From NCBI GenBank assembly GCA_024277895.1, contig JAJRUH010000061.1, positions 1 to 50,481 on the forward strand: a stretch of DNA of 50,481 nt, written 5' to 3'. Under the pieces are notes generated by a model. It had not been told where the DNA came from. It saw only the letters and a program-made list of their open reading frames with translations, and did not search any database. The position numbers and the translations under genes are program-made. This stretch comes from Bacteroidota bacterium. Its GTDB lineage: Bacteria > Bacteroidota > Bacteroidia > Bacteroidales > JAADGE01. This document shows, one piece after another, positions 35,233 to 42,940 of this stretch (positions are counted from its first letter, which is position 1; the number at the start of each line of letters is the position of its first letter).

Positions 35233-35837
35233 CATTTTATCGGATTAGACTTTACTTTAATATGTTTTTTGTCAGAAGAAATAAATCCGCAAGAAATATT
35301 CAATTTTGAATTTAATTCCTTTATACTTTGAGAATCAGTATCTTTACAAGCTTTCAAAATCAAATTGGCACTCATCTCGGCATCTTCCAAAGCATGATGA
35401 TGTAAAAAAGAAAATCCGAAATATTTACCGATATTTCCCAAAGAATAACTTCCCAAGCCCTTCCAAGTTCTCCGTGCCACACGTAATGAACATGAATAAC
35501 TAAACTCCGGATAATCTAATTTATAAGTATTTAAAACAGCTTTTAACACTCCGATGTCAAATTCGGCATTATGGGCTACAATTACAGAATTATCAAACAA
35601 TAATTTTAATGATTTCCAATATCTGAAAAATTCAAGTTCATTTTCCACATCTCCGGGTTGAATTCCGTGAACTGAAATATTTTTATAATTAAATCGCAAA
35701 TCAGGCGGTTTTATTAATCGATATTTTTTATCTGTAATTTTCCCGTTTTCAACAATAACAACACCAAGCGAACAAACACTTGCCGGATTCTCGTTTGCAG
35801 TTTCAAAATCAATTGCCTTAAAAGAAATGCCGTTCAT
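35232..35837 (-). CDS. 3'-5' exonuclease, DnaQ/epsilon-like (DEDDh)
   Basis: 201 aa. Exo I is FKAIDFETANENPASVCSLG, Exo II contains IVAHNAEFDIGVLK, and Exo III is HHALEDAEMSANLIL with the DEDDh histidine. There is no BRCT or helicase domain. The protein resembles the stand-alone DNA polymerase III epsilon-like exonucleases of Bacteroidota used in proofreading or repair, rather than the replicative subunit itself. It is convergent with the lipoprotein gene and stands alone. Confidence 0.85.
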   Translation of the reverse strand: MNGISFKAIDFETANENPASVCSLGVVIVENGKITDKKYRLIKPPDLRFNYKNISVHGIQPGDVENELEFFRYWKSLKLLFDNSVIVAHNAEFDIGVLKAVLNTYKLDYPEFSYSCSLRVARRTWKGLGSYSLGNIGKYFGFSFLHHHALEDAEMSANLILKACKDTDSQSIKELNSKLNISCGFISSDKKHIKVKSNPIK

Positions 35838-36027
35838 AAAAAAATACTAAATTAGACACTTAACTAATATTGACATTTTTATTAATATCTGTTTCTATAT
35901 TAAATTTCACACAAAAATATCTGTGAAACTCTGTGAGTTCTGTGTAAATACATCAATATTTTTAACAGTTTAACAATCATATTCAATATCAACTTAAGGT
36001 CTGATTCAAAAAAAGTAATTATATATC
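35838..36027. other. Intergenic, no gene seen
   Basis: It is AT-rich with a short imperfect repeat, CTGTGAAACTCTGTGAGTTCTGTGT (about 35920-35944), of the low-complexity kind seen between Bacteroidota genes. I see no coding frame or RNA gene. A promoter for the DUF1573 gene lies just after it. Confidence 0.4.
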
Positions 36028-36058
36028 TTGATACAAAGATAAAATAAATGTATATTTG
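36028..36058 (+). promoter_or_regulatory. Promoter of the second DUF1573 gene
   Basis: TTG (36028-36030), 20 nt, then TATATTTG (36051-36058). The predicted leader is about 105 nt, unusually long for this window and without a recognised riboswitch. Confidence 0.65.
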
Positions 36059-36170
36059 TATTGATTTTCAGAAAAAATGTAATCTTTTTTATTTTTTTTA
36101 TGGAATTTAATCTATTAATTCATCTTTATTTAAAATTCAAAAATTTATTATTAATTTAAATATTAGAATC

Positions 36171-36593
36171 ATGAAATTACAGAAACTTATTATGTTAACA
36201 ATTGCCGTATTTGCTTTTAGTTTTATAAGCTACGGACAAGTAGAACCTGCAGAAGCCCCTATGTTCGGAAATGTCAGAGGCGTAAAATCATCTTTCAGTC
36301 ACAATTTCGGAAAAGTAACCGGTACTGTTCAATCGTATAATTTTAAAATCAAAAATACCGGCTCAACTCCTTTACACATCATTGATATTAAATTACCCGA
36401 AAAAATTGGTGTTACAGTTGTTGATATGCACATTAAACCCGGTCAAGAAGGTGTAATAACTGCAACAGTTGATCCTACGGTAATGAATAAAGGTAAATTT
36501 GCCGAACAAATTATCATTACAACAAAACAAAAAGATAAAGGTATTACAACAACAAAAGAAATACCTTTTATTGTAGCAGGTGAAGTAAAATAA
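36171..36593 (+). CDS. Divergent DUF1573-like secreted protein
   Basis: 140 aa with a signal peptide (about 1-22, ending SYGQ). The Ig-like strands match DUF1573: SHNFGKVTGTVQSYNFKIKN, TGSTPLHIIDIKLP, HIKPGQEGVITATVDP and EQIIITTKQK. Unlike the other copy (34175) it lacks the SCGCT cysteine pair. It is monocistronic, with its own promoter and a long leader, and ends in a hairpin terminator. The function of DUF1573 proteins is not established. Confidence 0.75.
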   Translation: MKLQKLIMLTIAVFAFSFISYGQVEPAEAPMFGNVRGVKSSFSHNFGKVTGTVQSYNFKIKNTGSTPLHIIDIKLPEKIGVTVVDMHIKPGQEGVITATVDPTVMNKGKFAEQIIITTKQKDKGITTTKEIPFIVAGEVK

Positions 36594-36617
36594 TCAGATT
36601 TATTTCAATTTAAAAAG

Positions 36618-36659
36618 CAATAATCACTTATCAAAAGATATGAGGATTATTGTTTTTTT
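36618..36659 (+). terminator. Terminator after the DUF1573-like gene
   Basis: CAATAATC and GATTATTG form the outer stem with an inner TATC/GATA pairing, followed by TTTTTTT. Confidence 0.82.
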
Positions 36660-36781
36660 ATTTTAAATGCGAATATTTTTAAAAATGAATTATTGCCGCA
36701 ATCCGAAAAAAACTTAAAAAATAGTATTATATCTTTTTTCGATTTAAGAGAAATAAATAAATTTGCAAACCCGAATTCAAA

Positions 36782-36867
36782 GCCCGGATGGCGGAATTGG
36801 CAGACGCGCATGGTTGAGGGCCATGTTCCGAACTTTCGGAGTGCAAGTTCGATTCTTGTTCCGGGCA
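36782..36867 (+). tRNA. tRNA-Leu, anticodon GAG
   Basis: An 86-nt class II tRNA. The acceptor stem pairs GCCCGGA with TCCGGGC, and the discriminator base is A. The anticodon stem CATGG/CCATG encloses the loop TTGAGGG, giving anticodon GAG (36816-36818). A long variable arm (TTCCGAACTTTCGGAG) and the T-arm GTTCGATTC follow. CCA is not encoded (ACAA), so it must be added after RNase Z cleavage. It decodes CUU/CUC. A hairpin terminator follows directly. Confidence 0.97.
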
Positions 36868-36870
36868 CAA

Positions 36871-36897
36871 AGCTCTGCTTCAGGCAGGGCTTTTTTT
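36871..36897 (+). terminator. Terminator of tRNA-Leu
   Basis: AGCTCTGC and GCAGGGCT form an 8-bp stem with one G-U pair, followed by TTTTTT. Confidence 0.85.
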
Positions 36898-36901
36898 ATT
36901 T

Positions 36902-37480
36902 TTAATACGGAAATCGTTCAAGCATTAATATTATTGAAACTCCGAAAGCTGCTCCGGCTGTTATTAACGTTAAATCTCGTCTTTTTACTTTAAAAAAAGA
37001 CACTAAAATTGTTGCAAAACTCAAATAACTGAGAACAATAATTATTTGTCCGAATTCTAAACCAATATTAAATGCAAATAACGGTGATACTATATTTTCT
37101 TCATTCCCGAGCAAATCTCTTAAATAATTAGAAAATCCCAAACCGTGAATTAAACCGAAAAACATTGCCAAAGCATATTTAAAATGATGTAATCTCTTAT
37201 CATTAATATTTTCTTTATAAAAGAAATCCGAAAAAGCAGAAATAAATATTGTTACGGGAATTAAAAATTCAATTAAATCTGTCGGTATCTTAATAACACG
37301 TAAAGTTGCCAATGCTAATGTAAAAGAATGACCTATTGTAAAAGCAGTTACTAAAATAAGCACTTTCTTCCAATCTTTCAGCAGGTAAACCGCTGACAAA
37401 GCCATAAGAAATAAAATATGATCATAACCGTTTAAATCGGTTATATGTTCAATTCCCAAATGCAAGTACATCGAAAACAT
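36902..37480 (-). CDS. HupE/UreJ-like membrane protein
   Basis: 192 aa, six hydrophobic spans. The N-terminal GIEHITDLNGYDHILFLMAL holds the HX4-5D-type pattern of the HupE/UreJ_2 family, and TAFTIGHSFTLALATL and FGLIHGLGFSNYL add conserved histidines. HupE/UreJ proteins are nickel or cobalt permeases, but this subfamily is only loosely characterised. It lies 10 nt downstream of a ZIP-type transporter gene and is last in the miaA-zupT run, consistent with metal transport. Confidence 0.8.
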   Translation of the reverse strand: MFSMYLHLGIEHITDLNGYDHILFLMALSAVYLLKDWKKVLILVTAFTIGHSFTLALATLRVIKIPTDLIEFLIPVTIFISAFSDFFYKENINDKRLHHFKYALAMFFGLIHGLGFSNYLRDLLGNEENIVSPLFAFNIGLEFGQIIIVLSYLSFATILVSFFKVKRRDLTLITAGAAFGVSIILMLERFPY

Positions 37481-37490
37481 AATACTAAAT

Positions 37491-38303
37491 TTACATAAAT
37501 AAAATTAAACTGACAGCCATTACCATCATTCCTGCGATAAGACCGTAAATTGCAGAATGCGGTTGCCCGTATTCTCTTGCTGTCGGCAACAATTCATCCA
37601 AAGAAATAAAAACCATAATTCCGGCAACGGCAGCAAATAAAATTCCGAAAACCGTATCATTTAAAAAAGGCATTAAAATCGCAAAACCTATAATCGCACC
37701 CACGGGTTCGGCTAATCCGGATAAAAACGAATACCAAAAAGCCTTTTTCTTATTCCCGGTTGCATAATATAAAGGTATAGAAACGGCAATACCTTCAGGA
37801 ATATTGTGAATGGCAACAGCAACAGCAATAGCAATTCCGAGTGCAGGGTCGGTTAAAGCAGCCGTAAAAGTAGCCAAACCTTCCGGAAAATTATGAATAG
37901 CAATGGCAACAGCCGAAAGCATACCCATTTTCAGCAGCTTCTTTTTTTTCATTGCTTCAACTTCATTCTCTACATTCTCAATTTTATGAATTTCATGCGG
38001 GTTTTCAAATTCAGGAATTAATTTATCAATAATTGCGATAATAAACATACCTCCGAAAAATCCGGCAATTGTGTACCAATTTCCTAATCGCTCCCCGTAA
38101 ACTCCGGTTAAACTGATTTGTGCTTTTGAAAAAATCTCGACCATTGAAACATAAATCATAACACCGGCTGAGAACCCGAGAGATACCGATAAGAATTTCG
38201 TATTGGTTTTTTTTGCAAAAAATGCCAAAGCACTTCCTATGCCGGTAGATAAACCGGCAAAAAGTGTTAATAAAAATGCACGTAATATTACTTCTGTTGT
38301 CAT
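37491..38303 (-). CDS. zupT: ZIP-family zinc transporter, ZupT-like
   Basis: 270 aa, eight predicted spans. The paired metal motifs are [18 protein letters not shown] and [19 protein letters not shown], the HNxPEG signatures of ZIP transporters in helices IV and [13 protein letters not shown]-like sequence ([16 protein letters not shown]) is typical of ZupT. It imports zinc and possibly iron or manganese. A lysine/glutamate-rich cytoplasmic loop ([13 protein letters not shown]) lies between spans III and IV. It starts 10 nt after the miaA stop and is followed by a HupE-like gene. Confidence 0.92.
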   Translation of the reverse strand: MTTEVILRAFLLTLFAGLSTGIGSALAFFAKKTNTKFLSVSLGFSAGVMIYVSMVEIFSKAQISLTGVYGERLGNWYTIAGFFGGMFIIAIIDKLIPEFENPHEIHKIENVENEVEAMKKKKLLKMGMLSAVAIAIHNFPEGLATFTAALTDPALGIAIAVAVAIHNIPEGIAVSIPLYYATGNKKKAFWYSFLSGLAEPVGAIIGFAILMPFLNDTVFGILFAAVAGIMVFISLDELLPTAREYGQPHSAIYGLIAGMMVMAVSLILFM

Positions 38304-38313
38304 AAATTTCTAA

Positions 38314-39234
38314 TCAGCTAAATAATTCTTTCACTCTTTCAATCTGTTTATTAAGAGGTAAATACCCGTCAATTTTATAAATTTTATGACCGTCTTTTTC
38401 CATTTTTCGGAACCAAGTCATTTGGCGTTTTGAAAATTGATGTATTGCAGTTTCCAATTGGGAAAACATATCTTCATAAGTTATTTCACCGAGAACATAT
38501 TCTGTAATAAATTTATATTCCAAACCGTAATATTTTAAAGTTTCCGCAGAAACCCCGCTTCCTATTAATCTCTCAACTTCCTCAATCATACCGCTTTGCA
38601 GTCGTTTTTTCAATCTTTGGCTTATTCTTTTTCGTCTCGAATTTCTGTCAAAAACAATTTGAATATTCAAACTTTTAATTTCAGGATAAGAAAAATCAAT
38701 ATCCTTATTTTTTTTATAATACAGAGCAATTTCAACCGCTCTTATCAGTCGTTTTCTGTTTGTAATATCGCTTCGGTTATGTAAATCCTTATTTTGTTTC
38801 AAAATATCAATCAACTCTTTGTCTGTTTGTTTTTCAAGTTGTTCTTTTAATTTCTCATTATGCGGAACATTAATTAATTTATATCCTTTTAAAACAGCAT
38901 CAATATACATTCCGGTGCCTCCGCATAATATCGGTAATTTTCTTCTGTTTTTAATATCTGTATAAACGCTTAAAAAATCTTTTTGATATTCAAAAACATT
39001 ATATTTAGTTCCGGCATCTGCAATATCAATTAAATGATAAGGTATTTGCTTATCGTTAATAATAAATTCTTCCAAATCTTTTCCGGTTCCTATATTCATT
39101 CCGCGATACACCTGCCTTGAATCGGCACTGATTATTTCGCCGTTAAACTCATAAGCCAAATTTGCCGCAAATGAAGTTTTTCCTCCGGCGGTAGCACCCA
39201 TAACGGTAATAATATCAAATTTGTCGTTTTCCAT
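38314..39234 (-). CDS. miaA: tRNA dimethylallyltransferase
   Basis: 306 aa from ATG 39234. The ORF track begins at a TTG five codons upstream; MENDKFDIITVMGATAGGKT is the natural N-terminus. The P-loop is GATAGGKTS, followed by SADSRQVYRGMNIGTGKD, LCGGTGMYIDAVLKG and ITNRKRLIRAVEIA, all typical of MiaA. It adds the dimethylallyl group to A37 of tRNAs that read codons beginning with U. It is the first gene of the miaA-zupT-hupE-like run and divergent from smpB. Linking tRNA modification to metal transporters has no obvious reason. Confidence 0.95.
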   Translation of the reverse strand: MENDKFDIITVMGATAGGKTSFAANLAYEFNGEIISADSRQVYRGMNIGTGKDLEEFIINDKQIPYHLIDIADAGTKYNVFEYQKDFLSVYTDIKNRRKLPILCGGTGMYIDAVLKGYKLINVPHNEKLKEQLEKQTDKELIDILKQNKDLHNRSDITNRKRLIRAVEIALYYKKNKDIDFSYPEIKSLNIQIVFDRNSRRKRISQRLKKRLQSGMIEEVERLIGSGVSAETLKYYGLEYKFITEYVLGEITYEDMFSQLETAIHQFSKRQMTWFRKMEKDGHKIYKIDGYLPLNKQIERVKELFS

Positions 39235-39282
39235 AAATATGAAGAACAAAAATAAATACTTTTCAGTAATAATTTCATAAAC

Positions 39283-39313
39283 TTTCGACTTTTCAAACTT
39301 TTAACTAATTTTG
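39283..39313 (+). promoter_or_regulatory. smpB promoter placed next to the ATG (near-leaderless)
   Basis: TTTC (39283-39286), exactly 19 nt, then TAATTTTG (39306-39313). The smpB ATG begins only six bases after the -7 box, so the RNA start should fall within about three bases of the ATG. The TTG used by the ORF track (39311) lies inside this box and cannot be the start. Confidence 0.6.
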
Positions 39314-39319
39314 CGGCTT

Positions 39320-39793
39320 ATGGCAAATTTTGTAAACATAAAAAATAAAAAAGCAAGACACGATTATGAACTTCTTGATAAATTTATTGCAGGAATTCAA
39401 CTTTACGGAACAGAAATAAAATCAATACGTTCCGGCAAAGCAAGTATTAATGAAGCCTATTGTGTTTTACTTCCTATGCCCGGAAAGCCGAATAAAAAAG
39501 AGGTTTTTATAAAAATGCACATATCAGAATATTCTCACGGAACCTATGCAAACCATGACCCGAAACGCATCAGAAAATTGCTTTTAAGCAGGAAGGAAAT
39601 AAATAAAATTGATAAAAAAATAAAATCAACTTCTCTCACACTCATCCCTACTCGACTGTTTATAAATGATAAAGGTTTGGCAAAATTAGAATTTCACATA
39701 GCTCGAGGAAAAAAATATCATGATAAACGCGAGACCTTAAAACAAAATGACGATAAACGCGAAATGGACAGACTTAAAAAAATGAGATTATAA
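39320..39793 (+). CDS. smpB: SsrA-binding protein SmpB
   Basis: 157 aa from ATG 39320 (MANFVNIKNKKARHDYELLD). SmpB binds tmRNA and brings it to stalled ribosomes for trans-translation. Conserved blocks are FIAGIQLYGTEIKSIRSGKA, INEAYC, MHISEYSHGTYANHDPKRIRKLL and the basic C-terminal tail KLEFHIARGKKYHDKRET, which ends KKMRL. The track's N-terminal MRL is an artefact of a TTG inside the promoter. The tmRNA gene is not in the window. Expression from an almost leaderless mRNA would free it from RBS-dependent initiation. Confidence 0.95.
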   Translation: MANFVNIKNKKARHDYELLDKFIAGIQLYGTEIKSIRSGKASINEAYCVLLPMPGKPNKKEVFIKMHISEYSHGTYANHDPKRIRKLLLSRKEINKIDKKIKSTSLTLIPTRLFINDKGLAKLEFHIARGKKYHDKRETLKQNDDKREMDRLKKMRL

Positions 39794-39874
39794 ATCACTT
39801 CAATGGAAAAGTACCTTTATCATCATAAACACACAACCCTTGAAATATAAAGATAATTGCATGAATAATACGTC

Positions 39875-40495
39875 CTACGAATGAAAACTTTTAACTGATT
39901 CAGCAATTAAATATTGTGCAGACCAATATAGTACGATGGTTGCTATTTTTGAAAATTCATAATCATAATAAAATTTTGTAAATGCAATATTAGTATCTGA
40001 AAAAACAAACAATACTGCTCCGATAAATGCAAATTTTGAAATATTCGAATAGTCCTTTTGCACATAAGAACGCCAAGCCATTGTAACAATAATGAAGATA
40101 TAAACCATTACAGGCATTGTCATTTTTCCGGTATATTGAGAAAAAAACAGAGCTAATAAAATTGCTGCCGCATAAAAAGGAATCGAACTCAGCAATTTCA
40201 ATTTTTTGTTTCTTTTAATAAAAGCTGTAATATAAAAAATATGAGCAATTAAAAATGCCGCCAAACCGAAAATAAATTTATCAATTACTTTCATTAAAAA
40301 AATATCACCTGCTAATGAAAAAATGAACCCTGCAAAAATTAATTTGGCATAAACAGAATTCGGTTTTATTAAAAAAATCAGAATTAATACCGGAATTGGT
40401 TTTGTAACAGTGCGTAATAAATCATTACCGGTATAAACTGCAAAACAAAAAATTAAAGCCGATATTACAAATAAACCCTTTAAAATATTTTTCAT
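39875..40495 (-). CDS. YhhN/TMEM86-family membrane protein (lysoplasmalogenase-like)
   Basis: 206 aa with about eight hydrophobic spans. The family pattern is seen in TKPIPVLILIFLI, LAGDIFLM, FLIAHIFYITAF, FIGAVLFVFSDTNIAF and YWSAQYLIAES. Members hydrolyse the vinyl-ether bond of lysoplasmalogens. That would fit an anaerobe with plasmalogen lipids, but the activity here is inferred from family only. It is convergent with smpB and divergent from a small zinc-finger-like gene. Confidence 0.85.
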   Translation of the reverse strand: MKNILKGLFVISALIFCFAVYTGNDLLRTVTKPIPVLILIFLIKPNSVYAKLIFAGFIFSLAGDIFLMKVIDKFIFGLAAFLIAHIFYITAFIKRNKKLKLLSSIPFYAAAILLALFFSQYTGKMTMPVMVYIFIIVTMAWRSYVQKDYSNISKFAFIGAVLFVFSDTNIAFTKFYYDYEFSKIATIVLYWSAQYLIAESVKSFHS

Positions 40496-40531
40496 AACTT
40501 TTGAATTAATTTATTTCTCAAATATATAAAA

Positions 40532-40562
40532 TTTGCAGAAACCGGCATAATAAGTATATTTG
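40532..40562 (+). promoter_or_regulatory. Promoter of the 60-aa CxxC protein
   Basis: TTTG (40532-40535), exactly 19 nt, then TATATTTG (40555-40562): a perfect match to the Bacteroidota consensus. The TTG that the ORF track uses as start lies inside the -7 box. Confidence 0.75.
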
Positions 40563-40589
40563 CATCCTTTAAACTTTAAATATATTAAA

Positions 40590-40772
40590 ATGGAAAATAA
40601 AGAACATACTTGCATTGTATGTAAAAGAAATGAAAATGAAGTTCCTTTAATTTTAATGAAATATAAAGGACAAGATTTAAGAATATGTCCGCAACATGTT
40701 CCTGTATTAATACACGATCCTCAAAAATTGGTCGGGTTAGTAGAAGGTGCGGAAAATTTTACTGCCGGATAA
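40590..40772 (+). CDS. Small cysteine-motif protein of unknown function
   Basis: 60 aa from ATG 40590. It begins MENKEHTCIVCKRNENEVPL, a CxxC pair, followed later by LRICPQHVPVLIHDPQKLVG, a C-x2-H pair. The spacing of about 37 residues would allow one small zinc site. It is acidic, cytoplasmic and conserved-looking, but I do not recognise the family. It has a perfect promoter and a hairpin terminator, so it is a monocistronic, probably well expressed gene. Confidence 0.75.
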   Translation: MENKEHTCIVCKRNENEVPLILMKYKGQDLRICPQHVPVLIHDPQKLVGLVEGAENFTAG

Positions 40773-40793
40773 ATTATTTGTATTCAAAAAGAT

Positions 40794-40820
40794 AAAGTTC
40801 GGAAAAGCCGGACTTTTTTT
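40794..40820 (+). terminator. Terminator after the 60-aa gene
   Basis: AAAGTTCGG, loop AAAAG, CCGGACTTT with one G-U pair, then a run of T; it lies between convergent genes. Confidence 0.85.
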
Positions 40821-40823
40821 ATT

Positions 40824-41240
40824 TTATTCTCCGATAATTTTCACCAGCACACGTTTTCTTCTTTTTCCGTCGAATTCGCCGTAAAAAATTTGCTCCCAAG
40901 GTCCGAAATCTAATTTACCGTCAGTAATTGCAACTACAACTTCTCTGCCCATAATTGTTCTTTTTAAGTGAGCATCCGCATTATCTTCAAATGTATTGTG
41001 ATTATATTGCGAATACGGTTTTTCAGGAGCTAAGCCTTCAAGCCATTTTTCAAAATCTTTATGTAACCCGCTTTCATCATCATTAATAAATACACTTGCG
41101 GTTATGTGCATAGCATTTACCAATAATAAACCTTCTTTAATTCCGCTTTTTTGCAGTTCTTTTTCTATATCAGAAGTAATGTTAATTAATTGGCGTCTTT
41201 TAGTTGTATTAAACCAAAGCTCTTTTCTGTATGATTTCAT
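40824..41240 (-). CDS. YjbQ/UPF0047 family protein
   Basis: 138 aa. The family signature [20 protein letters not shown] and [41 protein letters not shown] are complete, including the conserved His, Asp and the GxWQ-like (GPWEQ) segment. YjbQ proteins form trimers with a metal site; a weak thiamine-phosphate synthase activity has been reported for the E. coli member. The biological role is not settled. It is monocistronic on the minus strand, with a MITE just upstream of its start. Confidence 0.9.
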   Translation of the reverse strand: MKSYRKELWFNTTKRRQLINITSDIEKELQKSGIKEGLLLVNAMHITASVFINDDESGLHKDFEKWLEGLAPEKPYSQYNHNTFEDNADAHLKRTIMGREVVVAITDGKLDFGPWEQIFYGEFDGKRRKRVLVKIIGE

Positions 41241-41279
41241 TTTTAATTAAATATCAGATTTTAGGTATAACAAGAAAGA

Positions 41280-41409
41280 GAGGCTGTCTAAAAAGTCTCG
41301 TTGTGAATAATTTAATTAAAACAGAAAAACATAAAAGTTTTTTCGTCAGTTAGTAAAAAAATCACACCGAGACTATAATTCTATAAATAACGACTTTTCA
41401 GACAGCCTC
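41280..41409. mobile_element. Second MITE type, 130 bp, TIR GAGGCTGTCTRAAAAGTC
   Basis: GAGGCTGTCTAAAAAGTC (41280-41297) and GACTTTTCAGACAGCCTC (41392-41409) are 18-bp inverted repeats with one mismatch. An inner pair, AGTCTCGTTGTGA and TCACACCGAGACT (one mismatch), makes a nested, subterminal inverted repeat. There is no coding frame and no clear target-site duplication. The TIR differs from the other MITE of this window. It sits between the yjbQ and flotillin genes and could also fold as a long hairpin affecting either transcript. Confidence 0.75.
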
Positions 41410-41429
41410 TTTAAACTTAAAATAACCGG

Positions 41430-42893
41430 TTATTTTTTCTTATTTTGTTTTATTTCTTGGGCGTCTTCAATCTTTTCATTTTTTGAATTACCTTTCAAAT
41501 AATTAGGAAGTTCCATCCCTGCCAACTTAAATAAATCTTCAAGCGGAGGAACCGCACCCATCATACCTTTCATAAAATTTGCCGTAGAACTGCTTCCGTC
41601 TCCGTCTCCGTTTCCGCTGTCCCAAACAGTTATTTTATCAATTTTAATATTTTTTATTGCTTCCACTTGTGTTTCAACCAATTCGGGGAGTCTTTCCGCA
41701 ATCATCATTAATACGGCATCACGTGCATTTTCTCCGGCAGATTCAACCATTAATTTATAACCGGCAGCTTGTTTGCTTAAAATTTCATAAGTTCCGCGAG
41801 CTTCAGCTTCCATTTCAAGGAATATGGCATCGGCTTCACCTTTTGCTATACGTCTTTGTTTTTCGGCTTCGGCATCGGCTTCAATAATTTTCTTTTGTTT
41901 TTCAATTTCGGCAGGAATTAGAATATTTGCTTTTTGCGTAGCAGCTTCTCTCTCGGCTCTTTTGAGCTCAGCTTCTTTTTCCGCAAGATATGCAGCTTCT
42001 TTTGCCTGTGCTTCATTCACTTTTTCAGCTGTAACAGAAATTTTTTCAGCTTCAGCTTCTTTTTTCATTCTTTCGGCATCGGATAATGCAATTGATATTT
42101 TAGCTGTATTTTCGCCTTCAATAGCTTTAGCATTAGCTGCTGCAACATTTGTTCTTTGTTTTTGGGTTGCAATTGCTTCTCCGATTTCAGCTTGAGAATT
42201 TGCGTCTGCAACTTTAATACGTTGATCCATTTCTGCATTTGCTCTGCCGATTTCTCCGTCTCTGTTCTTTTCTGCGACTTGTCTTTTAGCTTCATTTACG
42301 GCACCGGCAGTAGCTTCTTTCCCCAAAGCTTCAATATACCCGGCATCATCAGTAATATCAGTAACATTCACATTAATTAATTTCAAACCTATTTTTCTTA
42401 ATTCGTGTTCAACACTGGTAGAAACATTTGTTAAAAACTTTTCTCTGTCGGCATTAATTTCTTCAATATCCATTGTAGCGATAACAACTCTCAATTGTCC
42501 GAAAATAATGTCAGCAGCTAAATGACGAATTTCTGCCTGTGTAAGACCGAGCAAACGTTCAGCTGCATTTTGCATAACTCCCGGATCTGTATAAATAGCT
42601 ACCATAAAACGAGAAGGTACATTTACACGAATGTTTTGTTTACTTAAAGCATTTTCTAAACCGATTTCAATAGGAATAGGTGTTAAATCCAAAAATTCAT
42701 AATCTTGAATAATCGGAATGATAAATGCCGCTCCGCCGTGCACACATTTTGCAGTTCGTCCTGAATTGCCGATTTTTCCGTAAACAACAAGTATTCTGTC
42801 TGAAGGACATCGTTTATAACGTTTTACCAAAAAGGCAAACATTCCTAAAAGTAAAAAAACTAATAAAATAATCAGTACTGCTGCTGCTCCCAT
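41430..42893 (-). CDS. Flotillin-family membrane-microdomain protein
   Basis: 487 aa. One N-terminal membrane helix (AAAVLIILLVFLLLGMFAFLV), then an SPFH domain (about 28-200: RILVVYGKIG, INVPSRFMVAIYTDP, GLKLINVNVTDITDD), then a long Ala/Glu-rich coiled coil (about 200-370) and a C-terminal oligomerisation region. The composition matches FloT/YuaG. It assembles membrane microdomains and is usually made with an NfeD protein; here the NfeD gene lies 47 nt upstream. The C-terminal Ser/Gly-rich stretch GNGDGDGSSST is a flexible linker before the end. Confidence 0.92.
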   Translation of the reverse strand: MGAAAVLIILLVFLLLGMFAFLVKRYKRCPSDRILVVYGKIGNSGRTAKCVHGGAAFIIPIIQDYEFLDLTPIPIEIGLENALSKQNIRVNVPSRFMVAIYTDPGVMQNAAERLLGLTQAEIRHLAADIIFGQLRVVIATMDIEEINADREKFLTNVSTSVEHELRKIGLKLINVNVTDITDDAGYIEALGKEATAGAVNEAKRQVAEKNRDGEIGRANAEMDQRIKVADANSQAEIGEAIATQKQRTNVAAANAKAIEGENTAKISIALSDAERMKKEAEAEKISVTAEKVNEAQAKEAAYLAEKEAELKRAEREAATQKANILIPAEIEKQKKIIEADAEAEKQRRIAKGEADAIFLEMEAEARGTYEILSKQAAGYKLMVESAGENARDAVLMMIAERLPELVETQVEAIKNIKIDKITVWDSGNGDGDGSSSTANFMKGMMGAVPPLEDLFKLAGMELPNYLKGNSKNEKIEDAQEIKQNKKK

Positions 42894-42940
42894 AATGTAT
42901 AAATTTAACAGATTAATTAATAATTAAATGATTTAATGTG

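Noticed and set aside
39311-39319. TTG start for smpB given by the ORF track
   Set aside because: It overlaps the -7 box TAATTTTG; ATG 39320 gives the family's N-terminus.
40560-40589. TTG start for the 60-aa gene given by the ORF track
   Set aside because: It overlaps the -7 box TATATTTG; ATG 40590 follows about 28 nt after the box.
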